A DNA stretch of 64,000 bases, from NCBI GenBank assembly GCA_024741835.1, contig JAENRP010000169.1, forward strand, positions 31,166 to 95,165. Direction: 5' to 3'. Positions within the stretch are counted from its first letter, which is position 1, and each line of letters starts with the position of its first letter. The stretch comes from Diplocarpon mali. Taxonomy: Eukaryota; Ascomycota; Leotiomycetes; Helotiales; Drepanopezizaceae. Positions 33,474 to 46,579 of the stretch are shown here, one piece after another. Position numbers and translations under genes: made by a program. The notes under the pieces are model-generated. The model saw only the letters and a list, made by a program, of their open reading frames with translations. It did not search any database and had not been told where the DNA came from.

Positions 33474-36400
33474 ATGTCATATAACCGCCTAGGTATGATC
33501 CTTATTCAATTCCCCAGCAAATTCACTGCATTTTACCGAGGGTGCGACGTCGTGAGTACGAGTAAAGCCCCGGCTCAACTACCTCCGTCTATTCACCCTT
33601 CTCGTGAACACCTCCTTCACGCGTCTTCAGATCCGCGCACAAAGTCTTGAACTACCTTCCTTCGCAACCGCCCCGATCATAGCCCTCCTGCAAAGTACAG
33701 CCCTTGCAGTCCCCCTCACTTCCCGAATGCGTGCCTTGATCTGGAGACAGAGCCAACCATCCTGACATTCCCCAAACCTGCAGAACACCCTGGCCAAGGC
33801 CAGCAAGACGACTACTACAATATGAATCAGCATCCTGGACGAACGCCTTCGCCCGGCCATCCATTGCGGCAGGGCTATCAATTAGAGGATGCGAATCCGT
33901 ATGGCAGAGGGTCTCCTGCGCCTAGTCGACATAATATGGAAATCCCTATGGGACCTGGACGTCAGACACCTAGTGATCGATTGCAGGCCCAACCTACGGT
34001 ACGTCTATGAAGATTGTGGCTCAATTGTGTGCGCGCGCTTATTGGAAGTTGTAGTACTCTGTCGAGAACATCGACAACTCGTATGGCCATAATGAGGAAT
34101 TCGAGCAAAGATACCCCCTCGACCCAAACCACAACTATCGACAAGACTACGCCTTAAATCCTCAACAGCACCACGATGCATACTACCAATCACCGTACCA
34201 GCCCTCTCAGCATGAAGAGCATCCTCTCACAAACTACCCTACAAATCCCGACCGGTACTTCGACGATAATGATGACCATCAACCAATCTTGCAGGCGCAC
34301 GACACGGCTTATGGCCCAGACCCCCATTCCGCTCCAGCTTACGATAACTACGATGGCCCACCTATATCGCCGGTCGCAACTCCTCAGCCAACCACGCTCA
34401 AGCGATATAAGACCGTCAAGGAAGTACAGCTGTTCAATGGAAATCTCGTTCTCGACTGTCCCATACCACCGAGGCTTCTAAACCAAGTCCCCCATGCCCA
34501 GCCCCCGGAGCGCGATGAGTTCACGCATATGAGATATACCGCAGCGACATGCGACCCCGCAGATTTCTTCGAAGAGCGGTTCACTTTGAGGCAGAGGTTA
34601 TTTGCCAAGCCCCGACATACGGAGTTGTTCATTGTGGTGACCATGTACAATGAAGACGATGTCTTATTCGCCCGGACATTGAGCGGTGTTTTCAAGAATA
34701 TTGAGTACATGTGCTCGCGCAAGGAAAGCAAGACTTGGGGAAAGGACGCGTGGAAGAAGATCGTGGTTTGTGTCGTAAGCGATGGACGTGCGAAGATCAA
34801 CCCCCGAACCAGGGCCGTGTTGGCTGGTATGGGAGTCTATCAAGATGGAATTGCCAAGCAACAAGTTAACGGAAAGGATGTGACGGCGCATATCTACGAA
34901 TATACCACGCAAGTCAGTATTTCGGTAAAGAAGGACTTGGTTGAGCTCCGCCCAAAGCAACAGCCGGTGCAGATGCTTTTCTGTCTAAAGGAGAAGAATC
35001 AGAAGAAGATCAACTCGCACAGATGGTTCTTCCAAGCTTTTGGCCGAGTTCTGGATCCTAATATCTGTGTTCTTCTCGATGCCGGTACCAAACCAGGAAA
35101 GGACTCGATTTACCAACTCTGGAAAGCTTTCGATTTAGAGCCAATGTGCGGAGGTGCCTGTGGAGAGATCAAGGCTATGTTAGGACCTGGTGGCAAGAAC
35201 CTATTCAATCCTCTAGTCGCAACACAGAATTTCGAGTACAAGATGAGCAATATCCTGGATAAGCCGCTTGAATCAGCGTTCGGATTCATTTCCGTGCTGC
35301 CTGGTGCGTTCTCAGCTTACCGTTATGTGGCCCTGCAAAATGACAAAGCAGGAGATGGACCCCTGGAGAAGTATTTTGCTGGAGAAAAGATGCACGGCGC
35401 TAATGCAGGTATTTTCACGGCCAATATGTATCTTGCCGAGGACCGTATCCTTTGCTTCGAGCTGGTTTCGAAACGAAACTGTCACTGGATCCTCCAGTAT
35501 GTTAAATCCGCCACAGGGGAAACAGACGTTCCGGATCAGATGGCCGAGTTTATCCTGCAGAGACGAAGATGGCTCAACGGAAGTTTTTTCGCTGCTGTAT
35601 ACTCCCTGGTACACTTTTACCAGTTGTTCCGAAGCGATCACAGTTTCCTGCGCAAAATAATGTTGCTGGTTGAGTTCATCTACACGACTATCAGCATGTT
35701 GTTTGCGTGGTTTGCCATTGGCAATTTCTATCTGGTCTTTCACATCCTCACCACATCTCTCGGCGACGATACTCTTCTTGGAAGCGTAGGAAAGATTTTA
35801 AGTGTCGTTTTCGAGTGGCTCTACCTCTTCACACTCCTCACCTGTTTCATTCTGGCGTTGGGTAACCGTCCTCAAGGATCAAATAAGGCATACATGTCCA
35901 TGGTTATCTTTTGGGTGTTCATCATGGCGTTAGTCGCACGAAAGGTTTCTCTAACATTGTACGCTAACAATTCATAGGTATCTAATGTTCGCTTCCGTCT
36001 TCATCACTGTAAAGTCCATCCAGTTGGAACTCAAGGATGGCAATTTTTCCATTGCCGACATCTTCAAGAACCAGATCTTCTACACTCTAATCGTTTCGCT
36101 CGCCTCAACCTACGTTCTCTGGTTCGTGGTGTCGTTCCTCTTCTTCGACCCCTGGCATATGTTCACCTCATTTATCCAATATCTCCTGCTCACTCCGACA
36201 TATATCAATATCCTCAATGTTTATGCCTTCTGCAATACTCACGACATCACTTGGGGAACCAAAGGCGATGACAAAGCCGAGAAGCTGCCCTCGGCAACCC
36301 TTAAGCCTGGCGGAAAAGTTGACGTTAACATCCCGACTGATGACGGCGATCTCAACGACCAATACGAGAAAGAGCTCAGGTCGTTTTCGTCGAAAGCCCC

Positions 36401-36677
36401 CGAAGAGAAGCGCGAGATGTCCGCAAGCGAAGTTCAGGAGGACTACTACAAAGGTTTTCGGTCGCAGGTCGTGCTCTTCTGGCTTATGTGTAATTTTGGC
36501 CTGGTAGCAGTCGTGCTCAGCACTGCTGGTCTTGACCGCCTCGACACGGCCACAACTTCCGAGAAAAAGAGCGCCATCTACCTAGCCGTCGTGCTGTGGT
36601 CTGTCGCGGGTCTCTCGGCATTTAAGTTCATTGGTGCGATGTGGTTCTTGATCGTCCGTATGTTTAGGGGAGTGTGA
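33474..36677 (+). CDS. Class III chitin synthase
   Basis: Plasma-membrane glycosyltransferase (GT2) that makes chitin from UDP-GlcNAc. Exons are 33474-33492, 33808-33998, 34055-35928 and 35978-36677, giving 927 aa. A tiny 19-nt first exon encodes MSYNRL and joins across a 315-nt intron to [20 protein letters not shown]; this N-terminus is typical of class III enzymes. After about 190 disordered residues come the catalytic blocks: [77 protein letters not shown] (about 532) and [11 protein letters not shown] (Q572-W576, the chitin synthase signature). The C-terminal half carries about seven hydrophobic helices, interrupted by a charged cytosolic loop (residues about 790-850). If the first exon is missed, an internal ATG at 33822 gives a protein lacking only the first residues. 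Class III enzymes are usually required for polarised hyphal growth. Confidence 0.94.
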
Positions 36678-37691
36678 GAGAATATGGCTCGGGATTCTTA
36701 CTAGGTGTTTGGTGGTGTTTGGACACTGTTCGATTATATGGCACCATGTGAGCGTTGATTTTAACCTCTTGCGCGACGGAAATCCAGACGAGTCGAGGCC
36801 ATCTACGATTTCTCTATGTGCGTATATGACAACGACGCGAAGCCTTCTCTTTGTCTTTTGACGTTTGTCTCTCCCGTCGGTGGTGAGGCGTGGAGGGTGG
36901 AATCCGATTCGATTTGCGCGACGTCTATAGGTATGTGAGTCGATGCACTTCGTAGCTACTAGGTTAGAGACAAGAATGCAGTATACCCCTCATAATCATG
37001 AGAACTACCATCAATCGTCTTGTTCTTCAGCATTGTCAATTTCCCTCATGCAGGTTGCCAGCTCTTTGCATAAAATACCCATACTCTCACAGTACATCTG
37101 ACTGATCGTTGCGAGTACATTGGCTTGGCTCATGCATCATCACCTTAGGGCGGCCCGCCTTCGTTGGCCATGTTGCAGATTTACCCCTATTCTAAGCGAG
37201 CCCCACTCCTGACTTTCCCTCTCCCAATAGCGACCTCCGCCCTGTCGATCAGACGAGGTAGTCTCGGGCGCCTCTCCAGCCGCAGACATAGAAAATATGG
37301 GTTACTAGCGTAGAACAGTCGGCAGATGCCTCAGGCAGACGACACGACATGTTTATATTACTTTCTATAACACTTGTTCCCCGAGAGAATATAACCTTGC
37401 TAGATACTACCAAACACTCCCTTGTTCTCCCACAATACTCTGACATCGTTGCTGCTGCTTTGTGGGCAGCGGGGAAACAGAGAGGGCATAGCCGAGCTCT
37501 CGGGTCGCTTGTGGGACTCTGTGCATGCTCCAGGTGCCAAGTAACGAAGGTCTGTTTATTGCTTCCATAGCTTGGATTGCACATCTCCAGAAGGACATCA
37601 GAGTGAATTCTATCGTTACTGTATGCGTGTACGCAATACTCCAATCGAAGCCTAGCAGCACCAAGGCCATCTCGTAAATCTACCTTCCTCT
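36678..37691. other. Intergenic, convergent 3' ends
   Basis: It holds the 3' flanks of the chitin synthase (plus) and the alpha/beta hydrolase (minus). A 148-codon minus-strand frame at 37249-37695 has no recognisable domain and was not called. Confidence 0.5.
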
Positions 37692-39023
37692 TCACAACTT
37701 CGGAGGAAGATCATGCGCATTACCGTCCATCAACGCATCCCTGACAAACCTCACCGTATCCCTCGCCATCTCCTCGCTGTACGCATGGCCCACGCCCTCG
37801 TACACGTTATCCTCCACGCTCACATTCCCATCTCTATACCACCCCTCCTCCCCCGTAGCATCTTTCAAGAAGTCCAGAAAGGGCTTCGAGCAGTGGTATG
37901 GCACAAGCTTATCTGCGCCACCGGAGCACACGAGAATCTTCTTATTTTTGATCTTAGAATCCAGGATAGGGCGGAGACGTGCCTGCTCTGTTTCCGAGGG
38001 GTGTGAAGGGATGGGTGAGGTGGCGAAGAGGATGCCGGCCGGGTCGGATTTGGCGATACTGCTTAGGAGGGCGCGGGGGAAGTCAACGCTCCCGAGGAAG
38101 GAGGAGGGGTTGGTGGCAGTGTATGTTGAGAGCTTGGACAGGCGGGCGCGGTCGGTCATAATTCCTTTTGGCGTGTTAGCAAGTTGGCTGTGAATGTGCT
38201 GTTGAAACTGTTTGAGCGAAAAAAAGCCTGCGGCTTCAATTGCCACCGCCCTCCAAAAAATTCCCAGTAGCGGAGGATATAATTTTTTTACTGTTAGTTG
38301 TTGACATGGTATTTTTTCATAGGATCATGGTACGGACTTGAGACTTGTTGATATAGAGCAATTGGGTACACATTGCTGCATCTGGCTCGATGAACGTGAA
38401 ATGAAGCGACTCACTCGTGTAATCAGGACAACCAATGATGATAACTCCGGCAGTCACTCGCGGATCATTGAACAATACCTGCCATGCAGCATGTCCCCCT
38501 AACGAAATTCCTGCGACCAAATGTTGGTTGATAGATGGGGCTTCTGGCCCGTGGAAAATGTACGATCCCAAGTGGTCTATCAGAAGACTTGTATCAACAG
38601 CCGTACCATGGAAGATGCTGTGGTCGGTTAACAACCAAAAGTACCGCCACCGCAGGCACTTGGCGTCTACCTGAACATATCTTGGGCGTGCGTCACGTTT
38701 CCTTCTCTCCATGCCTGGTTCGAGGAAGCCATTTGTTCCCGACTTCCATGGTTTCTTTGGTCAAAAGCTACGGCAATGAGTCCGAGTTTTCTGTTCGTTG
38801 ATGGCTGGGAGTTCCAATCGTGAATACAGCTCGACGCTACATTAACCATGATGTCCTTGGTTTGAAGTCGAGGGTGGAGAAGCCAAAGACATGATATTGA
38901 TTGGCAGTAAGCTGGTAATTCTTCAATTCCGTATACGACGGTAACAATACCGGCTATGTATAACGTTTTGGAGGAAACTGGTTTCTGCGAGTGGGCATCT
39001 GCGAGGGGATTCGGAGTTCCCAT
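37692..39023 (-). CDS. Alpha/beta hydrolase, function unknown
   Basis: Fungal alpha/beta-hydrolase-fold protein of 342 aa. Exons are 38671-39023, 38415-38617 and 37692-38164. The nucleophile elbow is GISLGGHAAW (Ser of GxSxG), preceded by an oxyanion-type block VAFDQRNHGSRE. The acid is likely the Asp of SGGADKLVPYHCSKPFLDF, and the histidine lies in YEGVGHAYSEEM, so the catalytic triad is complete. The layout resembles uncharacterised fungal hydrolases annotated only by fold; substrate unknown, with an ester the simplest guess. The second intron (38165-38414, about 250 nt) is long for this genome and contains a poly-A/T stretch. Its acceptor (CAAAAG) was chosen to keep the conserved IMTDRARLSKL in frame. 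No signal peptide is evident, so it is probably intracellular. Confidence 0.8.
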
Positions 39024-39581
39024 GTTGGTGGGTGATGGTGAGTGGTCGATAATGTTGTCCGCGAGTCAAGCTGTATTTATCGGAGATCTCGGGAGGCTGC
39101 ATTGGACGATAGTTTCATAGGTGATCAACCGTGAAGTCAACAAAGTTTTGTTGATTGTGGATAAAGGTAGCGAGTCCATATCGGAGTCATTCCGAGATTC
39201 CAAATCACTGGAGCTAACCCCACCCGGTTAAATACCACGAGCGATAGTCACAGCTTCAGGGAAAGCTCCTTCGATCCCCCGAGCAGACGTCAGGACACAG
39301 GACACCTCGCCTCTGTCAATAAAGACCAGGGCCCAGGTCCTCCGTGTTTTAGTGTGCCCCAGGTTTGCTATGTGTTGCGGAAATCCCGCCTCAGCCAAGC
39401 TTGCAATCAGTCCCTTGATCCAAGCTCATCAGCAGGAGGTCTTGATCGCATGCTTTGGTCTGCCATGAGCGCGACACACGAGCAATAGGAAATAAATTGA
39501 AGTCCACCCGGAGGGTCTTTGCTCTTAAGTTTTGCAAACCCGGAATATAGTCGATTTCGAAATCCAATCCCGAATCAAGGC
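39024..39581. promoter_or_regulatory. Divergent promoter, hydrolase and PLD1
   Basis: These 558 bp separate the starts of the hydrolase (minus) and the phospholipase D gene (plus). No specific site is defended. Confidence 0.5.
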
Positions 39582-42500
39582 ATGGCTCAACGCGATGATG
39601 GAGCTCACTCTCCAACGACCAGAAGTCCACTCTCGAAATCCCCTGGACATTTGAATGGGTTTGTTACGAATGAATCAGCTGCTGTACAACAACCGGGTCT
39701 GCAAAGCGTGCTGAGCTCCGAAGATCCATCGGAGAGGTCTCTTGAACGCCCTCACAATTCTGCGGATTCGAATGGAAACGGAAGCATAACTAAACTTGCT
39801 GCACTAGCTACGGACTACCTGAATGGAGGGATTCCACACGATGAAGCTTCGTCACCGTCTTTCAACCTCGAAGCCACGCCCGGCCCCCCATATGTACAAC
39901 CCGCTCCGAGGTATGCGCCTGGATCATCCACGCAGGACCAGACTGCCACTGGTGCCGGGACGTCTACGCCTCCGGGTAGAAAGAGTGTACAATTCAAAAG
40001 ACTGGCCCCTACTGCGGATCATACGGGACATCTCAAACAAGAGTCGTGGTTCGATGGCGATGGACCAAACAAGGACAAGCGTGGACAGTCTCTCATGTCA
40101 AAACTTAGAGCCCTGGCGCCTTCAAGTAATGTGCAGACACATGGCCGTAGCCATAGCAATACCGCGAATTCTTTCGAAGAAGGAACTGCATCGGCGCCCC
40201 TTTCCCCGGCCTTCGACAGATCCTCGAGATTCCCGATTACCTTGCAAGAAGAGGGCAGCGATGCGGACGCCGATGCAGAGGAGACGGCTGACGAGGGAAA
40301 TCTCATGGAGTCATTACGTGCTAAGCGGAAGAGGAGAGTTCGGCGACATAAAGGCAAAGCCGGGGTTAGTCAGACTGCGCCGAATACTCCGAATACTCCA
40401 AGGACACGTTTTTTGGGCCAGACAGATTCCCCTCTCGGTAGCAGTCGTGGAATACCCTTTCTCAGTCGGAGGGCAACGGATGGGTCATTAGAACAAAGGG
40501 GGCATGTCTCTGAAGGCGAGGGTCAAGATCGTCTGAACGGCCAAAGCGCTTGGCGACGAGGAAGTTCTTGGATCGCAGGCAGTCGTGGCTTGAGCTACGG
40601 AGGACAGCAGACAGATACAGGTCTGGATGGCACTCCTGGTCATGCTCGACGGCCTAGCAATTTCATGCGTAGGACAGGCCTGACGGGTGGCCAGAGTGAA
40701 GGAGAAGGGCAGACTCCAAAGAGACCGTTTCTAGGGGCGGAGCGGGCGACAACATTCGGAACCCAGAGATGGCGGATGCTGAAGCATGGGCTGAAGCTAC
40801 TCGGTGCGAAAAAGGAAGAGCAAAAAGTCGACTACCTGAAGTCTGCCGAGTTGATGGCAGAGTTGCGAGCTGGTGCCCCCGCTGCACTTATGTTGGCTAG
40901 CATGATTCAGCGTGACGAGCATGGCAACAAAAGGATACCGGTTCTTCTTGAACAGCTGAAGCTTCAGATCACCGATAGTAGGCCAGGTATTGAAGATCCC
41001 ACAGAAACTGAACGCCATCTTGTGTTTCGAATTGAGCTTGAATACGGAAGTGGTTTAAATCGCATGAAATGGATCATTCACAGGTCTCTAAGGGATTTTG
41101 CAAACCTGCATTTACGTTACAAACTCCAGGGAAGCAGTGACAAATACATTCAACTGCGAAGTGATGTTGACTCGCGGCCGAAGCAACCGAGATTTCCAAA
41201 ATCCGCTTTTCCGTATTTCAGAGGTGTTCGAGGCCTTGGTGACAGCAGTGAAGAAGAGCCCGATAATGTTCGTGCGGACGAGACTGTTGGAGAGGCGACA
41301 AATAGTGAGACAGAGCGGAGAAAAAAGAAGCGAAGGCCTTCTTTTAGCCATCGAAAAACGAGCCTTGCGACACAAGATCTTGGAGTGAGTGCCGCTGAAG
41401 GGGGCATTTCTGCAACCCAACAAGCAAAATTATACAATGATAGACAGCGAAGAAGATTGGAACAATATCTCCAAGAGATGATTCGGTGGCTCATCTTCAG
41501 AGCCGATAGCAACCGTCTTTGCCGATTCCTGGAACTGTCGGCCTTGGGAGTTCGGTTAGCTGCCGAAGGAAGTTACCATGGCAAGGAAGGCTATCTTGTA
41601 ATTCAGTCCGCGAAGGGTCTTGATGTCAGGAGACTGCTTACGCCGCAGAACATCTTCGCCCGTCATTCTCCAAAGTGGTTCCTGGTAAGGCATAGCTATA
41701 TCATCTGCGTCAACTCTCCCGAGAACATGCACGTTTACGACGTGTATCTTGTTGATGAGAAGTTCGAAATCTTGAAAAAACGTGGCAAGCTATCAGAGAT
41801 TCGTGGAAAGGAAGTAGTAGCTAAAGCGGAGGCAAAGACAAAGCATCCCCAGCACCACAGTCTAAAGCTGCAAAACTCCGAGCGAAAGATCAAACTTTTG
41901 GCCAAGAATGAGAGGCAACTGAGGCAATTCGAAGATTCTATCAAATACATGCTGAGCACTACACAGTGGGCTAAGCCGAATCGATTTGGGAGTTTTGCCC
42001 CTGTCCGGACTGGTACTTACGCCCAATGGCTTGTAGATGGTCGTGACTACATGTGGAATGTATCTCGAGCTATTAACCAAGCTAAAGATGTGATCTACAT
42101 TCATGACTGGTGGCTTAGCCCTCAGTTGTACATGCGAAGACCAGCTGCGATAAGTCAGAAATGGCGTTTGGATCGACTCATCCAGAGAAAGGCTCGAGAA
42201 GGTGTGAAAATTTTCATAATTGTCTATAGGAACGTGGAAGCTGCCATACCCATCGATTCTGAGTTTACCAAATTCTCGATGCTGGATCTTCATGAGAACG
42301 TTTTCGTTCAAAGATCCCCCAATCAGTTCAAGAAGAACCAATTCTTTTTCGCTCATCACGAGAAGATTTGCATTGTGGATCACTCGGTTGCTTTTGTGGG
42401 CGGCATTGACCTCTGCTTTGGTCGTTGGGATACACCTCAGCATTCTGTCGTGGATGACAAGCCCACTGGGTTTGAGCAGTCCGACCTTCCCAAGGATGCC

Positions 42501-45130
42501 GATCACTGTCAACTCTGGCCTGGAAAGGACTACTCCAATCCTCGAGTACAAGACTTCTACCATCTGAACGAACCCTACTCGGAAATGTACGACAGGACCA
42601 AGGTACCCAGGATGCCTTGGCACGACATTTCTATGCAAGTGGTCGGCCAACCCGCAAGAGATCTGACGCGCCATTTCGTTCAACGATGGAACTACGTCCT
42701 TCGTGGAAGAAAGCCAACAAGACCCACTCCGTTCCTTCTCCCACCACCCGATTACACCACTGCACAACTTGAGGCCTCAGGACTCACTGGTACTTGCGAG
42801 GTCCAAATTCTGCGATCTGCTGCCGATTGGTCACTTGGGCTCACACATGTTGAGCATAGCATTATGACTGCTTACTGCAAGATGATCGAGGAATCGGAGC
42901 ATTTTGTGTATATGGAGAACCAGTTCTTCATCACCAGCACCGAGACAATGAATGTCAAGATCATCAACAAGATTGGCGACGCTATTGTTGAGCGCGCAGT
43001 CCGCGCATTCCGGAACAACGAGAGCTGGCGTGCTGTCATTCTCATCCCGCTAATGCCGGGTTTTCAGAATACTGTGGATGAACCCGAAGGTACGAGTGTG
43101 CGGCTGATTATGCAATGTCAATTCCGCAGTATTTGCCGTGGCGAAACATCAATCTTCGGACGTTTGCGGGCCCAGGGTATAGATCCTGAAGAATATGTCC
43201 AATTCTACAGCCTCAGATCCTGGGGTCGAATTGGACCCAAGAAGATGCTTGTAACAGAACAGTTATACATCCATGCGAAAGTCATCATCGTGGATGATCG
43301 CGTGGCATTGATTGGATCAGCAAACATAAACGAGCGGTCTATGCTTGGAATCAGAGATTCCGAGTGTGCAGCTGTTGTCAGAGACACGGATATGCTGTGG
43401 TCGACCATGGATGGTGAACCTTATCTCGTTGGCCGATTTGCCCATACCCTGCGAATGCGGTTGATGAGAGAACATCTAGGTCTCGATGTAGATGCTGTCT
43501 TGGAGGAAGAACGTCAGGCCGAGCTGGACAGGGAAGAGGCAGATTATGAGAGACGGATGAATGGCATCTACGACGAACCTGATGGCAGTGACGCCGGTAA
43601 GTCGCCGCTCCCAACTGTAGAGCACGCTGTCGATACGATCAATGCCGAAGAGCTGCACAGTTTCAATCACGATATCGACTGGGAGCAGAGAGACAACCCG
43701 AATCTGAAAGCCGAAGCCTTCAAACCCGTGACGTGCGACGATCGAGTCACTGGAAACTCGTGCCATGCCGCCGAAAGAACTGAGGGCGATGGTACGGATC
43801 ATTGGAACGTTGCCAAGGAAACCGGCCAAGATCTTGGCAGAGATTCGATCTTGCTGAATGGGGGCCGCGAGGTTCTTATCGCTGACATCGCTCCTGAGGG
43901 TAGAGGAACCGTGGAACGTCCAGCGAAACCGCACCTACGCCGAAGCCACGAACACCATGCCGGGAACATGGAAAGCGCTCAAGCTGGTCAAGATGGCCTT
44001 CCGCAAATATCTCGCCTGCCAAGAAGAACAACGGAACAGTTGGGGCTTGCTCATTTGTCCCAGCTTCCTGCTCTTCCTGCTCTTCCAGCGATGGATGATA
44101 ATGATATTGGTGGGCCTCCAGTCCATGTCGACGCCGCTGGACATGCAGTTCCCAAGCCATTTAACCCGGTTACCGCCGATATTAAACCTGCAATAGTGGA
44201 CAAGGATTGCATGCGAGATCCCCTGAACGACTCTTTTTTCTTCGATACCTGGCGCCAGATTGCGGAAAATAATACCATAATCTTCCGACGTGTCTTCCGA
44301 TGTAATCCAGACAACGAAGTCACGAGTTGGCATGAATATACCGATTATGTCGCATATGCCGAGCGTTTTGCCCAAGCCCAAGGCGGTGCCAAAAGTACTG
44401 AACGCGAGGAACAAGAAGCTACTGGCAAGAGTGGCCCTCCAGGAGCAAATCTCCCAGGCACAGGTGCGGTGTCGCAAGCAATGAATAATGTCTACGAAAA
44501 AGTCCATCATGGCCAGGACAACCGCCCGCTAGGTACTGTTGCTGAAATAGCCCAATCGGCCGAGGAGCGGAATGCGAGCCAACATAATACATCGGCGGTC
44601 CGAGAAGCAGAGACGAGTAGCCAACTAGACGGCACAAACGAGAAGATTGCAAATGGTAGAGCATCAGACGAAGCGCTCTCGGCAAATCAGCAGGCTGGAG
44701 ATGAGATCTTCCCATCATTAGATAGCACATTACGGAGCCCTCCCGGAACAGAGCATGAGAAGGCGCAACAGTCCCGAAAGGCCACATTCTCATCAACAGT
44801 ATCAACAGAGAAAGAGAAAGAGAAAGAGAAAGCTACCGCGAACGGAAATGGCAGTGGAACAGGGAACCAAGGCTCTTTCAAGAAGCGTCGCCGCGGCAGA
44901 AGTCGACGTGGTTTTTCTGGCAGTGACGATCTACTGGACCACGTGGATGTTGAGGAGCTTCTCAGTCTGGTCCAGGGGCATCTTGTATTGTTCCCCTACG
45001 ACTGGCTCGTTAAGGAAGAACTCAATTCCAACTGGCTCTACCAGGTAGATCAGGTGGCGCCTCTACAAATTTAGTAAGTTCATGTGGTCACTTATGGGGG
45101 AGTTCTCGCTGACAAAGTTGCAGCGACTAA
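39582..45130 (+). CDS. PLD1: Phospholipase D (PLD1/SPO14 type)
   Basis: Phosphatidylcholine-hydrolysing PLD of 1832 aa, making phosphatidic acid and choline. The long N-terminus is Ser/Thr/Pro-rich and disordered. A PX domain spans about 480-670 (LVFRIELEYGSGLNRMKW, LRDFANLHLRYKLQG), with a low-complexity insertion inside it. A PH domain spans about 663-790 (YHGKEGYLVIQ, RHSYIICVNSPENMHVYDVY). HKD motif 1 is HHEKICIVD (His926, Lys928, Asp933) and HKD motif 2 is IHAKVIIVDDR (His1231, Lys1233, Asp1238), so the catalytic pair is intact. The C-terminal part has a Lys-Glu run coded by GAGAAA repeats. The main exon (39582-45073) ends within TA; a 50-nt intron (45074-45123, GTAAGT...GCAG) and a 7-nt last exon (45124-45130) complete Tyr-Asp-stop. 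The start ATG at 39582 is the first ATG in a frame open further upstream. In yeasts Spo14 acts in sporulation and secretion. Confidence 0.94.
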
Positions 45131-45272
45131 ACTTTTAACTGCATCATAAGATTTGGATTTTGGTTTAACGGGTATAGCAGAGCGGGTTGCATAGCAAGTG
45201 GAAAGGGTATTTGTACATTATGCATGCGTCTGAAGCGATGCTTATTGAATATTACATTGGGTTCAGCCTGTT

Positions 45273-46131
45273 TCATATCCTCTCACTTACACGAATCGCC
45301 GCTCTGCACCCTGCTCGGATGACGCCCGTCAACAGCTCATGAGGAACAGCTTTCTGGGCATCATTCTCTAAGGCATGATCCAAATGCTCCAACTCTTCAT
45401 CCCTAATCTTCTTAATATTCGCAATCAACTGCTTCAGATCCTCGCCAATTGTCTCCCCACTCTTTTCCATCCGTTCAGCCATCTCCAATAGTACCCCCAC
45501 TTGCTCATTATAATGACCCCCAATCTCAGTCTCTACAGCTTCCGTGCACGCCATCGCAGCCTCTCTACCCATCACCGCAGTCCCCCAACCGAGTGCAGAC
45601 GCCGCGATTTTCCAGAACGGGTACATTGCTGTAGGCCGTACACGGTGCTTGGCGATCAGTGCATTGAATGTCTTGAAGTGCCCATGTTCTTGGTCGTACA
45701 TGTGCTTCATCAAAGGCCGGAGTTTAGGGTGCGAAGCGACGACGATGGGGGTCTGCGCGTTATATATTCGACAGGCGGCTAGTTCGCCTGCTTGATTTAC
45801 ACGGAGCTGGAGAGGTTAGTGTTGAAAATCGGAATGAGGGGTCTGAGGAACGAACTGCGCTTGAGAGGAAATCACGCTGTGCTTGGGTCAGAGGTTTTGC
45901 TCGCGGAGCAGGGTGAGAGGCTGCTTCTGCTCCGGGTTTGATTGTAGTTTCGTCAGCTGCGGGAGTTAGAGAATCACAGCTCTGTGATATTGTGCGACAT
46001 TTTTGGGTCGCAGAGAGACATCGAATTTGGCGGGATGCTCCAAGTCGTTGATGGAGGCGGGGAACAAGAAATTCGCAGACGGATTTCTGGGCTGCAACAA
46101 TGGCAGAGCTTTTGGAGCACGTATCGAGCAT
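45273..46131 (-). CDS. COQ7: COQ7, demethoxyubiquinone hydroxylase
   Basis: Mitochondrial di-iron monooxygenase that hydroxylates 5-demethoxyubiquinone in ubiquinone synthesis. Exons are 45856-46131 and 45273-45806 (49-nt intron, GTTCGT donor), giving 269 aa. Residues 1-80 form a basic, Ser-rich, acid-poor extension fitting a mitochondrial presequence. The catalytic domain starts at RDFLSSALRVNQAGELAACRIY. Iron ligands are visible as the Glu of AGELAA, the EHGH of YDQEHGHFKTF, and the later Glu residues and ELEH of RDEELEHLDHA (E-x-x-H twice). The end is close to other Coq7 proteins (AGCRAAIRVSERI). The mature fold matches two ferritin-like helix pairs. Its start codon is about 450 bp from that of RTF1, on the opposite strand. 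Confidence 0.93.
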
Positions 46132-46579
46132 TATTTGGAGGCGCGGATTGTAATATCTTCAAGGGAAATGATTACAAATAGTTATGGCCCCAAGTCTGCA
46201 CGTTCGCGATGCCCACGAGCATCGATGAGGGCATCATGGAGTACTGTGGACATAAGCTTTCGGATAAACCTTACGCCTAGTTCCGGCCCCCTTTCTCTGT
46301 CGTCAGCCTCAAGAGGTGATTGGAACTTGCCATCAATAACTGGGTTAAGTGACAATACCATCACCCCTCTTATTGTGCCCGGGTCGGTGCCCAAGCCCCA
46401 ATTCTACTGTCCCTTTAAACCACGACCCTCAGCACAACATTGTACAATCATACAGCATATTCACGATTATTGGAGGTCAAACTGCTCAAACAACCATCTG
46501 ATTGTGCACTTTCTCATAACCTATTATCTCTCGCAATTCACTGTCCTAGAAGGCTTGATTAAATCTCGATCGCTTAATC
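46132..46579. promoter_or_regulatory. Divergent promoter, COQ7 and RTF1
   Basis: About 450 bp between the two start codons; both 5' leaders lie here. No specific factor site is defended. Confidence 0.5.
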
